A DNA stretch of 64,000 nucleotides from an uncultured Psychroserpens sp. GTDB taxonomy: Bacteria > Bacteroidota > Bacteroidia > Flavobacteriales > Flavobacteriaceae. The notes under the pieces were generated by a model. The model saw only the letters and a list, made by a program, of their open reading frames with translations, was not told the origin of the DNA and did not search any database. The stretch lies in NCBI RefSeq assembly GCF_947492715.1, contig NZ_CANLNS010000003.1, forward strand, positions 124,001 through 188,000. The letters run 5' to 3'. Below are positions 1-11,190 of the stretch, one piece after another. A program made the position numbers and the translations under genes. Positions within the stretch are counted from its first letter, which is position 1. The number at the start of each line of letters is the position of its first letter.

Positions 1-68
1 TCGTCAACAGTTTGTGTAGTGTTAGAAAGTATAGTTTCAACTTGAGGTTTTAGGGTTTCAAATGTCAT
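1..68 (-). CDS. N-terminal fragment of an unidentified protein
   Basis: An ATG on the minus strand at 68 opens a frame that runs off the left edge of the window without a stop. The visible residues begin MTFETLKPQVETILSNT. It is divergent from xrtF, with a 74-nt intergenic gap. The visible part is too short to assign a family, and no domain can be claimed. A GAF-domain protein is one guess, but nothing seen here proves it. Confidence 0.5.
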   Translation of the reverse strand, partial: MTFETLKPQVETILSNTTQTVD

Positions 69-142
69 AGGTTTCAAAAATTTTGGTAAAAGTATTTAAA
101 AAGTGCTATTTCTAGATTCATTTTGTATAATTTTAACTCTCA

Positions 143-700
143 ATGAAAGCACTTCTTGTAAAATATAAGTCGGTCGTCAAATTTATACTGACCTTTCTTT
201 CGGTATATTTTGTGCTCACATTAGCCTATAAATATTATTTAGATTTCTCTGATGGTTCGAAATACTATCCAGATTATATGACCAATCTAGTAGCTCAACA
301 AAGTGAATCTCTTCTCAATACGTTTGGCTATGAAACGGTTCTTAAACCACATGAAAATGAGCTTTCAATGAAATTGATAGTAAGAGGAAAATTTGTAGCT
401 AGAGTTGTAGAAGGTTGTAATTCAATAAGTGTGGTCATTATGTTTATTTCGTTTATAATTGCGTTTGCAGGAACGTTTAAGTCAACATTCATTTATATTC
501 TGGCGGGAAGCGCATTAATCTATTCTGTGAATTTATTTCGAATAGCCATCCTCTCTATTGGGTTGTATAATTATCCCTGGCGGGAAGATTTTTTGCATCA
601 TGTAATTTTTCCGTTGATTATTTATGGTATGGTCTTTTTGCTTTGGATGTTTTGGGTCAAGCGTTTTTCAAAAATTAAAAAAAAGGAATTAAATGCGTAA
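143..700 (+). CDS. xrtF: Exosortase family protein XrtF
   Basis: This is a 185-residue polytopic inner-membrane protein of the exosortase/archaeosortase superfamily, predicted cysteine transpeptidases that recognise C-terminal sorting tags at the membrane. The catalytic signature is visible: Cys92 in VVEGCNS, Arg133 in VNLFRI and His152/153 in FLHHV. There are about five hydrophobic segments. The short length and this motif set match the flavobacterial XrtF type. The stop overlaps the next gene by 8 nt, and that gene is its expected partner, so the two should be co-transcribed. The substrate is not visible here. Confidence 0.9.
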   Translation: MKALLVKYKSVVKFILTFLSVYFVLTLAYKYYLDFSDGSKYYPDYMTNLVAQQSESLLNTFGYETVLKPHENELSMKLIVRGKFVARVVEGCNSISVVIMFISFIIAFAGTFKSTFIYILAGSALIYSVNLFRIAILSIGLYNYPWREDFLHHVIFPLIIYGMVFLLWMFWVKRFSKIKKKELNA

Positions 701-1121
701 ACCTCTAACGTACATAGCACTCATAGTACTTTTTGGGTTGTTGGTTCTTATCCGTCTATTTGAAAATGAGCTGTTTTATGATCCTTATTTGTTGTTTTTT
801 AAAAGTGATTATTTACATATGGACTATCCTCGACGAGAAGTTTTAAAATTATCACTCTTTACCACCTTAAGGTTTGTTTTAAATACGGTGATTTCATTAG
901 GAATTATATTTTTATTTTTTAGAGATAAATCTATTGTAAAGTTTTCGGTTCTAGTCTATGGAGTGGCGTATCTCATTTTAATGATTTTCTTTCTTTATTT
1001 TGTAATTAACCCTAGACAAGAAGATTATTACTTGTTCTTTAATTTTAGACGGTTCTTAATTCAACCTATACTCTTATTGCTGTTAGTACCTGCATTTTAT
1101 TACTATAAACTCAAACAATAA
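693..1121 (+). CDS. Exosortase F system-associated membrane protein
   Basis: This 142-residue protein has about four hydrophobic segments and carries the features of the small membrane protein that accompanies XrtF in flavobacteria: an N-terminal RLFEN segment and a C-terminal region rich in Phe and Tyr ending in YYYKLKQ. Its start overlaps the end of xrtF by 8 nt, which implies translational coupling. The family's biochemical role is not established. It is inferred to assist the exosortase, mainly from its constant neighbourhood. Confidence 0.85.
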   Translation: MRKPLTYIALIVLFGLLVLIRLFENELFYDPYLLFFKSDYLHMDYPRREVLKLSLFTTLRFVLNTVISLGIIFLFFRDKSIVKFSVLVYGVAYLILMIFFLYFVINPRQEDYYLFFNFRRFLIQPILLLLLVPAFYYYKLKQ

Positions 1122-1167
1122 TTTGTTAATCAATACTTAATCTGTTTAGGTCTTAGTTCTTTTTTTA

Positions 1168-1175
1168 TAACTTTG
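1168..1175 (+). promoter_or_regulatory. Bacteroidota -7 element, possibly giving a leaderless mRNA
   Basis: TAACTTTG matches the Bacteroidota -7 consensus TAnnTTTG. Only four bases separate it from the ATG at 1180, so transcription would start at or next to the start codon. No clear -33 TTG is present at the usual distance. Confidence 0.45.
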
Positions 1176-1179
1176 CGAT

Positions 1180-1593
1180 ATGTTAAAGCAAGTTTTGCAT
1201 AGAATAAGCTCAGTAATAATGGCAATGCTGTTATTGTTTTCTACAGTATCTTTTACGGTGGAAAAGCATTTTTGTGGAGATGTTTTAATAGATGTTGCTG
1301 TTTTTAGTGATGTTCATAAATGTGGTTTAGAACTTGACGATTCGCAGCAAACTAATGTTGTTAAGAAATCTTGTTGCAAAGACACGCTTGAAATTGTTGA
1401 AGGTCAAGACGAATTAACCGTTAAAACATTTGATGATTTAGATGTTAACCAACAACAGTTCTTAACAGCTTATACTTATAGTTTTAATAGTCTGTTTGAA
1501 GTATTGCCAAAACAGATTATACCTCATAATCATTATCGACCTCCTAACTTGATTGTAGATGTACAGATTCTCGATCAGGTATTCTTAATTTGA
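1180..1593 (+). CDS. HYC_CC_PP family secreted protein
   Basis: This 137-residue protein begins with a hydrophobic leader (about residues 9-25) and carries the three signatures of the Bacteroidota HYC_CC_PP family: His-Phe-Cys at 30-32, a Cys-Cys pair at 65-66 and Pro-Pro at 121-122 after HNHYR. Together with Cys48 and His116/118 these are plausible metal-binding positions. It precedes an HMA-domain membrane protein, a TonB-dependent receptor and a periplasmic HMA protein, so a role in metal (perhaps copper) handling is inferred from context. The function of the family is not established. Confidence 0.85.
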   Translation: MLKQVLHRISSVIMAMLLLFSTVSFTVEKHFCGDVLIDVAVFSDVHKCGLELDDSQQTNVVKKSCCKDTLEIVEGQDELTVKTFDDLDVNQQQFLTAYTYSFNSLFEVLPKQIIPHNHYRPPNLIVDVQILDQVFLI

Positions 1594-1673
1594 TATAATC
1601 ACATAGTTTTAAACTTCTTAATGACTAAAATTTTCGTTTAGTCGATTATTCATTATATCAAATACAAAATACG

Positions 1674-2405
1674 ATGACACATACATATATAGTTACAGGT
1701 ATGACCTGTAACGGATGTAAAACTTCGGTTGAAAAGACTTTAAGAGGCATAGAAAACGTCACTGATGTTTCTGTGGATTTAGAAACGTCTGAAGTTAACA
1801 TTGTAATGTCAAAGCACATTGCTTTAGATACTTTAAGCCGAACTTTACCAAAAAAATATTCGATTTCAGAAAAAGAAATCAAAAACGCTTTTCATTCAGT
1901 TTCCCAAGAGAGTATTGGAGAGAAGAGCGAGTTAAGACAGTTACTTCCATTATTTTTAATTTTTGGTTACATCATGGTAGCCTCATTTCTTCTAAATAAT
2001 AAACCATGGGATTTGGAAGGATTTATGTTTGATTTTATGGGGTTATTCTATATCGTTTTCAGTTTTTTTAAACTACTGGATTTAAAAGGTTTTCCTGATA
2101 GCTTTAGAATGTACGACCCGTTAGCAAAGGCTGTTCCAGTCTATGCCTGGATCTATCCATTTATTGAAACGGCTTTGGGATTAATGCTTTTAATGCGATT
2201 TCAAACTACTGCGGCACTAGTGCTTACTTTAGTTGTTTTAGGAATAACAACCATTGGCGTTACTAAAACCCTATTAGATAAGAAGTCAATTCAATGCGCT
2301 TGTCTTGGAACAGCTTTAAAACTCCCTATGACAAAAGCAACATTTATTGAAAATAGTATTATGATTGTTATGGCAATCATTATGCTTTTAAAAATCTATA
2401 ATTAA
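1674..2405 (+). CDS. HMA-domain / MauE-like membrane fusion protein
   Basis: Residues 1-65 form a heavy-metal-associated ferredoxin-like domain with the metal motif GMTCNGC (Cys12, Cys15). After a short linker, residues from about 85 to 243 form a four-helix membrane domain of the MauE/DoxX type, including the CACLG segment near residue 210. HMA domains bind soft metal ions such as Cu(I), Zn or Hg. The fusion places a metal-binding domain next to a small inner-membrane module. It lies 80 nt after the HYC_CC_PP gene and its stop is one base from the next start, so it is in an operon with the TonB receptor. The metal is not determinable from sequence. Confidence 0.85.
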   Translation: MTHTYIVTGMTCNGCKTSVEKTLRGIENVTDVSVDLETSEVNIVMSKHIALDTLSRTLPKKYSISEKEIKNAFHSVSQESIGEKSELRQLLPLFLIFGYIMVASFLLNNKPWDLEGFMFDFMGLFYIVFSFFKLLDLKGFPDSFRMYDPLAKAVPVYAWIYPFIETALGLMLLMRFQTTAALVLTLVVLGITTIGVTKTLLDKKSIQCACLGTALKLPMTKATFIENSIMIVMAIIMLLKIYN

Positions 2406-2406
2406 A

Positions 2407-4650
2407 ATGAAAAAGAAATTAATAATTATACTATTAATACTTCCATTGGTTTCCTTTTCTCAGGAAAAAATAGAAGGTATTATAACTGAAGCATCATCGG
2501 GAAATGAAACGTTTCCTTTAGCTGGAGCAAATGTGTTTTGGCTCAATACATCTGTTGGCGCAGTAACCGATATTGAAGGAAAATTTAGTATCCCGTATCA
2601 ACCAAGTTATAAAAAACTTGTAATTAGTTATGTTGGTTTTAAGACAGATACGTTAACCATTACTAAGCCTAGGTATATTGAGCATTTACTAGAAGCTACG
2701 AGTGATTTGGATGAAATTACCTTGATAGCACGAAAACAGTCGACCACAAAATCGTATTTGAGTGCACAAAATATAACAACAGTGAGTAGTGATGAACTGC
2801 TTAAAGCGGCCTGTTGTAATCTATCTGAAAGTTTCGAAACCAACCCATCTATTGATGTGAACTTCTCTGATGCCGTAACAGGAACAAGACAAATTAAAAT
2901 GTTAGGATTAACAAGTAAATACATTTTAATTACTACTGAGAATATTCCGTCTATTCGTGGAGCTTCGCAAGCCTTTGGATTAAGTTTTATCCCAGGTACA
3001 TGGGTTGAAAGTATTCAAATTACCAAAGGAGCGGGAAGTGTTGTTAATGGTTTTGAGAGTATTGCTGGTCAAATTAATGCCGAGCTTCAAAAGCCATCTA
3101 CAGATGATAAACTTTTTGTTAATCTTTATGGTTCTGTAAACGGTAGATTAGAGTTAAATACCCATATTAATACAAAAGTAGATGATAAGTGGAGTACAGG
3201 CTTATATGTACATGGCAATTTAAGAGACAAAAGATTTGATAAAAATAACGACGGCTTTTTGGATGTTCCGTTAAAAAAACAAATCAATGTCATGAACCGT
3301 TGGCAATATACTAACCCTGAAAAAGGATTAGTAAGTTTTATTAACTTACGTTACTTAAATGATAATAATCAAGCCGGTCAGCTAGACTTCAATCCAGATA
3401 CTGATAAATTAACCACGAATGCTTGGGGAAGTGAGATTGATACTGAACGTATTGAAATGTCTGCTAAGTTAGGATATGTTAATCCAGAAGTTCCTTGGCA
3501 AAGTTTAGGTGTCCAGTTTGCATTTAGTTCGCATAATCAAGGCTCGTATTTCGGATTGAATAGATATGACATTAATCATAATAGCATCTATTCTAATGTC
3601 ATCTATAACTCTATTATTAGTGATTCACGCCATAAAATAAAAACCGGACTTGGATTTACTTATGACCATTATGATGAGTTTGCTTTAAATACTAATTTTG
3701 AACGCAGTGAGCGTTCGGCAGGTGCTTTTTTTGAATATGCTTATGATGACCTAGATAAGCTAACTTTAACAGTAGGATTACGTTTCGATACGCATAATTT
3801 ATTGGGTGAATTTATCACACCGCGTTTACATGCACGTTACACACCTTGGGAAAAATCGGCTTTAAGAGCATCAATTGGAAGAGGAAAACGTAGCGCTAAT
3901 ATCTTTGCTGAAAATCAAAACATCTTTGCAACGTCTCGAACCATTGGTATTTTGGATACTGGAGGAAGCATTTATGGGTTAGACCCTGAAATAGCTTGGA
4001 ATTATGGAATTTCATACCTACAAGGCTTTAATCTCTTTGGAAGAAAAGCCGATGTGACCTTAGATTTCTACAGAACTGATTTTAAAAATCAAGTAGTAAT
4101 TGATTGGGAAAATCCGCAACAAGTAAATTTCTATAACCTTGAAGGTGATAGTTATGCCAATAGCCTTCAGATTGAATTGAACTATAATATATTTGAGCAT
4201 GTCGATTTAAGAACTGCTTATAAGTACTATGATGTTAAAACAGATTATTTATCAGGGAAATTATCAAAACCGTTAATTCCTAAGCATCGCTTTTTTGCAA
4301 ATGCATCTTACGAAACACCTCTAGAGGAAGGTGAATCGGCACGTTGGAAATTTGATGTAACTTATAATTGGCTAAGTGAACAGCGCTTTGCGTCTACAGC
4401 ATCAAACCCCGAAGCATATAGACTGCCAGAAGAATCACCTACAATAGGAACGCTAAATGCACAAGTAACCAAAGTGTTTTCTCCAAAATTTGAAGTATAT
4501 TTAGGGGGTGAAAATATCACGAATGTAAGACAGAGTAATCCTATTTTAGGTGCCGACGACCCTTTTGGACCAAATTTTGATACTACTTTTGTATATGGTC
4601 CAATTTTTGGAAGTATGTATTACGCAGGATTACGATTTAAAATTAAATAA
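2407..4650 (+). CDS. TonB-dependent outer-membrane receptor, metal-cluster type
   Basis: This 747-residue receptor has a signal peptide (about 1-18), an N-terminal carboxypeptidase-regulatory-like beta domain (about 20-105), a plug domain (about 115-230, with AACCNL and the segment ending ITKGAGSV) and a long beta-barrel ending in aromatic LRFKIK. It imports a ligand across the outer membrane using TonB energy. The Cys-Cys in the plug and the flanking HMA proteins suggest a metal or metal complex as ligand. This is an inference from context. It is in an operon with both neighbours, with gaps of 1 and 8 nt. Confidence 0.9.
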   Translation: MKKKLIIILLILPLVSFSQEKIEGIITEASSGNETFPLAGANVFWLNTSVGAVTDIEGKFSIPYQPSYKKLVISYVGFKTDTLTITKPRYIEHLLEATSDLDEITLIARKQSTTKSYLSAQNITTVSSDELLKAACCNLSESFETNPSIDVNFSDAVTGTRQIKMLGLTSKYILITTENIPSIRGASQAFGLSFIPGTWVESIQITKGAGSVVNGFESIAGQINAELQKPSTDDKLFVNLYGSVNGRLELNTHINTKVDDKWSTGLYVHGNLRDKRFDKNNDGFLDVPLKKQINVMNRWQYTNPEKGLVSFINLRYLNDNNQAGQLDFNPDTDKLTTNAWGSEIDTERIEMSAKLGYVNPEVPWQSLGVQFAFSSHNQGSYFGLNRYDINHNSIYSNVIYNSIISDSRHKIKTGLGFTYDHYDEFALNTNFERSERSAGAFFEYAYDDLDKLTLTVGLRFDTHNLLGEFITPRLHARYTPWEKSALRASIGRGKRSANIFAENQNIFATSRTIGILDTGGSIYGLDPEIAWNYGISYLQGFNLFGRKADVTLDFYRTDFKNQVVIDWENPQQVNFYNLEGDSYANSLQIELNYNIFEHVDLRTAYKYYDVKTDYLSGKLSKPLIPKHRFFANASYETPLEEGESARWKFDVTYNWLSEQRFASTASNPEAYRLPEESPTIGTLNAQVTKVFSPKFEVYLGGENITNVRQSNPILGADDPFGPNFDTTFVYGPIFGSMYYAGLRFKIK

Positions 4651-4658
4651 CAATTAAA

Positions 4659-5012
4659 ATGAAAAAAATATTAATGATATGTGCTGTGCTTGTAACAACA
4701 GTAACATTTGCACAAAATAAAAATGCAAAGGCTTCTCTTGAAGTAGATGGTGTATGTATGATGTGTAAAGATCGTATTGAAAAGGCAGCTATTAGAACAA
4801 AGGGCGTTAAATCTGCCATTTGGAATGTAAAAACTCATGAGCTTAAGTTGATTTTTGATGAACGAAAAACCAACTTAGAAACAATAAGCAAAAAAATTGC
4901 TGCTGTTGGACATGATACTAAAGATTTGAAAGCAACAGATGAGGCTTACGCTTCAGTTCATCCTTGTTGTAAATATAGAGATAAAGAAATCGTTGATGAT
5001 CACGATAATTAA
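4659..5012 (+). CDS. Periplasmic heavy-metal-associated (HMA) domain protein
   Basis: This 117-residue protein has a signal peptide (about 1-18) and one HMA-like fold. The metal motif is GVCMMC (Cys33, Cys36), followed by a conserved KxxLxLxFD strand. A second Cys pair lies near the C-terminus in HPCCKYRD, and the tail is rich in Asp and His, both potential metal ligands. It probably carries a metal ion in the periplasm for the receptor encoded 8 nt upstream. It is the last gene of the block and is followed directly by a strong terminator. Confidence 0.85.
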   Translation: MKKILMICAVLVTTVTFAQNKNAKASLEVDGVCMMCKDRIEKAAIRTKGVKSAIWNVKTHELKLIFDERKTNLETISKKIAAVGHDTKDLKATDEAYASVHPCCKYRDKEIVDDHDN

Positions 5013-5020
5013 AAAAAAAA

Positions 5021-5040
5021 GCCCGAATGAAGATTCGGGC
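5021..5040. terminator. Bidirectional rho-independent terminator
   Basis: An 8-bp perfect stem (GCCCGAAT / ATTCGGGC) closes a four-base loop. It is preceded by ten A and followed by TTTGTTTTTT, so it can terminate both the plus-strand metal operon and the convergent DUF6090 gene. Confidence 0.9.
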
Positions 5041-5048
5041 TTTGTTTT

Positions 5049-5687
5049 TTAGTTTAAAATTTTCAAGATACTATCACAGCTTGAAATACCACGTTGTGTC
5101 GCTGCTTTCTTTATCATAAAAGAACCACGAATACTTTGCATGATGTTTTTAAGAAGTTTTTCATCAGTAAATGGTGATTTACCTTCGCGTACCAAATCGT
5201 AATCTGTATTGTATATGAAATAGCGTCCCAAATAATCTTTATTGATAGCTTCTTGTCGTTGATAAGCCTTTAGAATATCTTTATATATGGCATAATGTTT
5301 TAAAATATCAGATTTTAATTTGAAGTCGTTCATTAATTTTAAATCACCAGAGTTAATCAATGTTTGATGCGTATAATCTTTTGGAGAAAAATTGCTGAGG
5401 TTAGCAACTTTATAAACGCCTTGCAATACCTCCCTTTTTTGAGCTTGGTTTGTTCCAAGAACGGAAATAAGTCCGCTGGAAATTTTTATTTTTTCATCAA
5501 TCTCAGTAAGATTCGCTTCTAATTGTAATTTGTCGGTTTCTATGTCTTTTTTAAGATTGTTTATGTATTGCTCTTTTTGAGCATTATTGGCACTGGTCTC
5601 TCCCCATTTGTTCATGGCAAAAGCCAGAGAAATGCCTATAATAACAATAAGTATTTCGCCAAAGGCATATGTGAGTTGTTTTTTCAT
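5049..5687 (-). CDS. DUF6090 family membrane-anchored protein
   Basis: The 212-residue product starts with the hallmark of DUF6090: a short N-terminus, then one membrane segment reading GEILIVIIGISLAFAMNKW. A mostly helical soluble region (about 30-212) with a charged coiled-coil-like stretch at 35-70 follows. Such genes are common and multi-copy in Flavobacteriaceae; their function is unknown. It stands alone, convergent with the metal operon and sharing its terminator. Confidence 0.8.
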   Translation of the reverse strand: MKKQLTYAFGEILIVIIGISLAFAMNKWGETSANNAQKEQYINNLKKDIETDKLQLEANLTEIDEKIKISSGLISVLGTNQAQKREVLQGVYKVANLSNFSPKDYTHQTLINSGDLKLMNDFKLKSDILKHYAIYKDILKAYQRQEAINKDYLGRYFIYNTDYDLVREGKSPFTDEKLLKNIMQSIRGSFMIKKAATQRGISSCDSILKILN

Positions 5688-5831
5688 AACAGATTGATTT
5701 TCTTAAAACTAAGAAAATTAATCAAAAAAAGAGACTAACAAATCACTTCAAATAGTAACATAATATTGGAACGCTTTTTGTGACAGGATATATGCTATAA
5801 AATTCTTACATTTAAACAAACCTTTCAGACC

Positions 5832-8800
5832 ATGATAAAAAAATTACTTTCGCTTTCACTTTTATTTACATCTTCAATAGTTTTTGGGCAGATTGTTTTT
5901 CAGGAAACAGTCATAGATACTACAAATACATTTCAATTAGGTGTTAGTTCTCCTACAGGAACTTATTCGCGCGATGCCGTACAATTGGCAGATATGGATG
6001 GTGATGGTGATGCCGACTTGATTCCTAAATCGAACCCATTAATGTGGATTGAAAACACCAATGGACAAGGTACATTATCTATACAGCACATTGTAGATGA
6101 TAATGTCAATGGAGTTAATGCTATTAAAACCGCCGATATTGACTCTGATGGAGATATTGATATTATGATTGCAGAAAATGCTTCACCTATGCATATCATT
6201 GCGTGGTATGAAAATACCGATGGTGCTGGAACATTTAGTGCAAAACAGGTTATCACAACTCAAGTTGATAATCCAGCGATGATTTATATTTCTGATATTG
6301 ATGGTGATACAGATTTAGATATTTTATCCTCATCAAGAGGTGACGGAATTATTGCTTGGTATGAAAACACTGATGGACAAGCTGCTTTTGGGCCGCAACA
6401 GATAATTACAACCGCATCTTTTTCGAGTACGACTCAATATATTGAAATTGTAGCGGGAGATCTCGACGACGACGATGATAATGATATCATGTTTGCATCA
6501 AAGGGGAGTCCAGACCAAATTGTATATTGGGTTGAGAATACAGATGGTCAAGGTAATTTTGGGAGTCCTCAGCAGGCTTTTGATGTATTTGGAGGCATGT
6601 ATACTGTAAGTTTGGGTGATTTAGATAATGATGGCGATCTTGATGCTTATGGACAAAATGTTTTTGATGGCTTAATTTCTTTCGCTAATGATGGCTCAGG
6701 GAATTTTTCATTTATGAATTCCTTTTCTTCAAGTTATGATCTTTTTATTGGGTTTGCGCAATGGTTTGATGTTGATGGTGATGGCGATTTAGATATGTTT
6801 GGTTTTGGTAGAAACGACGATTTTGACATCAGTACAAATGAAGCAGGTATGGTTTGGTTTGAAAATACCGATGGTCAAGGTACCTATAGTGACGAGCAAT
6901 TTATTAGAAATATAAATTTTAGAACGTTTAGTTCAAGATTAGCTGTAGCCGATATGGATGGTGATGATTTGATTGATTTAGTGGTGAATAACGTTGATGG
7001 CTATGAACTGAGTTGGAATAAAAATCAATCTGGATCTGCTTTTTTTGAAGATTCTCAGGAAATAATTATTGACCTAAGAGAATTGAGAGATGTGATTTCA
7101 GCAGATCTTGATAATGATGGTGACCAAGATATTATTTATGGGTCTTCAGACAGTAAACTCAGTTGGTATGAAAACTTGGATGCATTGGGGAATTTTGGCC
7201 CTCAACAGTTGATTTCATCAAGTGCTTTCAGATTTAATTCAGTAGTTGCCAAAGACCTCGATGATGATGACGATATAGATTTAGTGGTTGCTACCCAAGA
7301 TGGAGATAAATTACTATGGTATGAAAATGACGGTTCAGGACAATTTTCTGTTGGAAGTGTCATATCTGATATTACTGTAAACCCCCAATTTGTAAGTGTT
7401 TTCGATGTTGATGGAGATGATGACAACGATGTTGTTTGTTTGGATAATCTAGGAGATCGCGTGGTTTGGTATGAGAATACAGATGGGCTAGGAAATTTTG
7501 GCTCAGAACAAGTTATTATTGATACCATAGATAACATAAAACCATTTGATTATGGGGATATTGATGCTGATGGCGATTTTGATTTAGTTATTAATCAGCC
7601 TTTTTCTTGGTTAGCCAACGATGGTAGTGGAAATTTTAGTGCACCTCAGGTTATCCCATCATCTAATGAAGACGCTATAAAACTATCTGATATTGATGGC
7701 GATGGCGATTTAGATATTTTTACGAGTGATCCTATTGGTTGGTATGAGAACGAGGATGGACAAGGAACGTTTGGCGCGTTTCAGGTGGTTTATGGTGGCG
7801 ACAATGTCTTTCCTAATGATTTCTTAGAGTTTACCGATATCGACAATGACGGAGATCCTGATGTTGTTATGAGCTTATTTACCGGAGTAAACAGTGATAG
7901 AATTATATATTTTAAAAATTACAATGGTGTTTTTGGTAATAACCCTATAACTTTAGGAGATACGAACCAAGGGCTGTCAGATTTTCATATTGCAGACTTA
8001 AATGGTGATAATAATAATGATGTTTTATACATAACTGCAGAATCACTCAGTAACTCTGATGCAGGTAAAGTGTCTTGGTTCAAAAATTTAGGTGTTTTGA
8101 GTAACCTCATTAGCGGAACAGTAACCTACGATAGTGATGGCGACGGTTGTGATGGGAGTGATGCAGGAATATCAAATGTTTGGATAGGTTCTGGTAGTAG
8201 TTTTGCTGCATTTTCAACATTTACAAATGACGACGGTACTTTTGCCATAGATGTGGGTCAAGGTGATTTCACAACATTATTGACTCCTAGTTTACCAAGT
8301 TATTTCACAGTGTCTCCACCTATTCACACTACCAATTTTGAAGGAGATAATGAAATAGATAACGCGGCCAATTTCTGTGTAACATCTACTGGGACTGCTA
8401 ATGATTTAACGATTAGCATTTATCCTATAAGTGAACCACGTCCTGGATTTGATACTTCATATGAAATAGTATATACTAATATAGGAACGACTGTGTTAAG
8501 CGGGACAGTAGAAATGGTTTTTGATGTGACTAAGATGCAATATTTAACGGCTTCTCAGGCTCCCAGTTCCCAATCTGGTGATCTGCTTAGTTTTGACTTT
8601 TCTAATATCGCTCCTTTCGAAAATCGATCTATAATTGTCGAGTTCAATGTTTTTACGCCACCAACAACTAATATTAATGATGTTATAAATACAGTTGTAA
8701 GTGTGAATCCTATTGCTGGTGATAATACTGAAAATGATAACACATACAATTTGTCTCAAACAGTTGTTGGGTCTTATGATCCAAATGACATAACAGTACT

Positions 8801-9434
8801 TGAGGGTGAGCAAATTTTATTAGAACAAACAGATGATTATCTGCATTATGTTATACGATTCCAAAATACGGGAACCGCAGAAGCAATTAACGTGAGAATT
8901 ACGAATATTATTGATCCAAAGTTAGAGTGGTTTACGCTTCAGATTGAAAGTATGAGTCATAATGGTCATTTGATAGTAGAAGATGGTATCCAAGCTGTTT
9001 TTACTTTTGACAATATATTATTGCCTAGTTCAAGTCAGAATGAAGCCGAATCCAACGGCTATATTGCCTATAAAATTAAACCAAAGCAAGATGCCAGCTT
9101 AGGTGATATTTTTTACAATGACGCCTCTATATTTTTTGATTTTAACCCAGCAATAGTGACGAATACCGTGTCAACTGAAGTCGTTGATGCGCTTTCTGTT
9201 GATGACATTGAAATACAGGACGTAGATATGTTTCCAAACCCAGCGGTAGATATCGTTAGCATAAGATCTAATGTGCCAGTTAAAACCATAACGGTAACTG
9301 ATATAAACGGAAGAAATATCAAACATTATAAAAATACAGATGTCTTTTCAGTTCTTGATTTAACAACAGGTATTTATTTTATAAAAATTGATATGGGAAG
9401 CAAATCGGTTGTAAAGAAACTTTTAAAGCACTAA
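5832..9434 (+). CDS. Secreted FG-GAP/VCBS-repeat protein with T9SS type A sorting domain
   Basis: This is a 1200-residue extracellular protein. A signal peptide (about 1-19) is followed by roughly fourteen repeats to about residue 755, each with a DxDxDGDxD-like acidic loop (for example ADMDGDGDAD, GDLDNDGDLD) and a W-x-EN(T/E)DG motif, typical of calcium-binding FG-GAP/VCBS blades that form beta-propellers. Next come a dockerin- or carboxypeptidase-regulatory-like region (about 758-850) and Ig-like DUF11/DUF7619-type domains (about 860-1110, with GSYDPNDI). The C-terminal 75 residues form a type A sorting domain (MFPNPAVD ... GIYFIKI ... VVKKLLKH), the export tag for the type IX system whose core genes gldKLMN lie 14 kb away. 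It is probably surface-attached; the ligand is unknown. Confidence 0.9.
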   Translation: MIKKLLSLSLLFTSSIVFGQIVFQETVIDTTNTFQLGVSSPTGTYSRDAVQLADMDGDGDADLIPKSNPLMWIENTNGQGTLSIQHIVDDNVNGVNAIKTADIDSDGDIDIMIAENASPMHIIAWYENTDGAGTFSAKQVITTQVDNPAMIYISDIDGDTDLDILSSSRGDGIIAWYENTDGQAAFGPQQIITTASFSSTTQYIEIVAGDLDDDDDNDIMFASKGSPDQIVYWVENTDGQGNFGSPQQAFDVFGGMYTVSLGDLDNDGDLDAYGQNVFDGLISFANDGSGNFSFMNSFSSSYDLFIGFAQWFDVDGDGDLDMFGFGRNDDFDISTNEAGMVWFENTDGQGTYSDEQFIRNINFRTFSSRLAVADMDGDDLIDLVVNNVDGYELSWNKNQSGSAFFEDSQEIIIDLRELRDVISADLDNDGDQDIIYGSSDSKLSWYENLDALGNFGPQQLISSSAFRFNSVVAKDLDDDDDIDLVVATQDGDKLLWYENDGSGQFSVGSVISDITVNPQFVSVFDVDGDDDNDVVCLDNLGDRVVWYENTDGLGNFGSEQVIIDTIDNIKPFDYGDIDADGDFDLVINQPFSWLANDGSGNFSAPQVIPSSNEDAIKLSDIDGDGDLDIFTSDPIGWYENEDGQGTFGAFQVVYGGDNVFPNDFLEFTDIDNDGDPDVVMSLFTGVNSDRIIYFKNYNGVFGNNPITLGDTNQGLSDFHIADLNGDNNNDVLYITAESLSNSDAGKVSWFKNLGVLSNLISGTVTYDSDGDGCDGSDAGISNVWIGSGSSFAAFSTFTNDDGTFAIDVGQGDFTTLLTPSLPSYFTVSPPIHTTNFEGDNEIDNAANFCVTSTGTANDLTISIYPISEPRPGFDTSYEIVYTNIGTTVLSGTVEMVFDVTKMQYLTASQAPSSQSGDLLSFDFSNIAPFENRSIIVEFNVFTPPTTNINDVINTVVSVNPIAGDNTENDNTYNLSQTVVGSYDPNDITVLEGEQILLEQTDDYLHYVIRFQNTGTAEAINVRITNIIDPKLEWFTLQIESMSHNGHLIVEDGIQAVFTFDNILLPSSSQNEAESNGYIAYKIKPKQDASLGDIFYNDASIFFDFNPAIVTNTVSTEVVDALSVDDIEIQDVDMFPNPAVDIVSIRSNVPVKTITVTDINGRNIKHYKNTDVFSVLDLTTGIYFIKIDMGSKSVVKKLLKH

Positions 9435-9443
9435 TAGAAATAG

Positions 9444-9473
9444 AAAAGCCTTTGATAATTATCAAAGGCTTTT
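9444..9473. terminator. Bidirectional rho-independent terminator
   Basis: A 13-bp perfect stem (AAAAGCCTTTGAT / ATCAAAGGCTTTT) with loop AATT lies between the ends of the T9SS-substrate gene and the convergent groEL. The A and T ends of the stem serve as U-tracts for either direction. Confidence 0.85.
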
Positions 9474-9526
9474 CAAATCAATATATGGTGTGTTTGAGTG
9501 AATAACTCACCTGTAACGGCTCATTA

Positions 9527-11179
<1,653 letters not shown>

Positions 11180-11190
11180 TTAAGTCTTAA

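Noticed and set aside
5963-8813. Several minus-strand ORFs inside the T9SS-substrate gene
   Set aside because: They are antisense shadows of repetitive acidic codons; no promoter, spacing or domain supports them.
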